From contig JASLFJ010000112.1 in the NCBI GenBank assembly GCA_030150665.1, positions 1 to 6,826 on the forward strand: a DNA stretch of 6,826 nucleotides. The letters are read 5' to 3'. Both the position numbers and the translations under genes were made by a program. Positions 6,751 through 6,826 of this stretch are shown in pieces. Positions within the stretch are counted from its first letter, which is position 1. The number at the start of each line of letters is the position of its first letter. The DNA is from Enterococcaceae bacterium. GTDB taxonomy: Bacteria; Bacillota; Bacilli; Lactobacillales; Catellicoccaceae. The notes under the pieces were generated by a model that was given only the letters and a program-made list of their open reading frames with translations, made no database searches and was not told the origin of the DNA.

Positions 6751-6826
6751 TTTTAAGATTTAAACTTGCGTTAATATCTCGGTCATGATGGGTATGACAA
6801 TGAGGACACTCCCATTCACGCAATCT
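6704..6826 (-). CDS. tnpB: TnpB RNA-guided nuclease, C-terminal 40 codons (5' end outside window)
   Basis: The frame is open from the window edge to a TAA at 6704-6706. It starts [10 protein letters not shown] and continues [22 protein letters not shown] is the second cysteine pair of the TnpB zinc ribbon, and HDRDINAS holds the last acidic residue motif of the RuvC nuclease site. The ending [10 protein letters not shown] is typical of TnpB tails in Bacillota. TnpB uses an omega-RNA made from the element's right end to cut DNA next to a TAM and so favours retention of the element. Catalytic completeness cannot be judged because over 300 residues lie outside. It is convergent with rluA. Confidence 0.9.
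   Translation of the reverse strand, partial: RLREWECPHCHTHHDRDINASLNLKNEAIRLLTVGTTGIA

Larger units (their letters stand above)
6638..6826 (-). mobile_element. Right end of an IS200/IS605-type (TnpB-bearing) element, truncated by window edge
   Basis: The segment holds the 3' end of tnpB followed by about 65 nt of structured non-coding DNA ending in a subterminal hairpin, the standard right end of IS200/IS605-superfamily elements. There are no terminal inverted repeats. The exact boundary is not proven: it is placed in the TTCAA (minus strand) at 6637-6641 because the hairpin ends just inside it and the rluA frame is intact up to there. The left end, any tnpA and the insertion motif (TAM) lie beyond position 6826. 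Confidence 0.75.

Noticed and set aside
1..6826. CRISPR array, tRNA, rRNA, riboswitch or phage defence cassette
   Set aside because: No spaced direct repeats, cloverleaf arms, long conserved leader or defence-type domains were seen; apart from TnpB all genes are housekeeping or envelope functions.

Overview
The window is AT-rich, densely coded DNA with strong AAGGAG-type ribosome sites and extended -10 promoters. This fits a low-GC Gram-positive bacterium (Bacillota). The gene order pepP/ypdF-type peptidase, efp, Asp23/Gls24 (YqhY-like), nusB, with no accB/accC between efp and the Asp23 gene, together with a PgdA-like deacetylase, suggests the Lactobacillales (an Enterococcaceae/Carnobacteriaceae-like organism). 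The genus cannot be fixed from this sequence.

Layout. Positions 1-170 are a near-perfect palindrome: the last 20 codons and stop of nusB appear again, inverted, on the left, around a 4-nt loop. Positions 106-2732 (minus strand) hold a housekeeping operon read right to left: Xaa-Pro aminopeptidase, EF-P, an Asp23/YqhY-like protein and NusB. A 160-bp divergent promoter region (2733-2892) separates it from a plus-strand CNNM/CorC-type membrane transporter gene (2923-4230), which ends in a strong hairpin terminator. A clear promoter then drives a two-gene unit: a membrane-anchored peptidoglycan N-acetylglucosamine deacetylase (4371-5762) and an RluA-family pseudouridine synthase (5774-6640). From about 6638 to the right edge lies the right end of an IS200/IS605-type element on the minus strand: the last 40 codons of tnpB, a run of hairpins matching an omega-RNA scaffold, and a subterminal right-end hairpin that stops at the rluA stop codon.

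How the genes work together. The minus-strand operon serves protein synthesis and turnover (EF-P relieves ribosome stalling at proline stretches, the aminopeptidase removes residues before proline) and rRNA transcription (NusB). The plus-strand genes concern the envelope (divalent-cation transport, lysozyme resistance by deacetylation) and rRNA/tRNA modification. All complete genes look intact with their catalytic residues.

There is no convincing undescribed system here. The two points most worth checking are the junctions: the nusB palindrome at the left edge, which may be an assembly or library fold-back or a real inverted duplication, and the TnpB/omega-RNA element at the right edge, whose predicted guide is the antisense of the rluA 3' end. 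Both edges lie in repeat-like sequence, which suggests the window is a whole contig broken at repeats.
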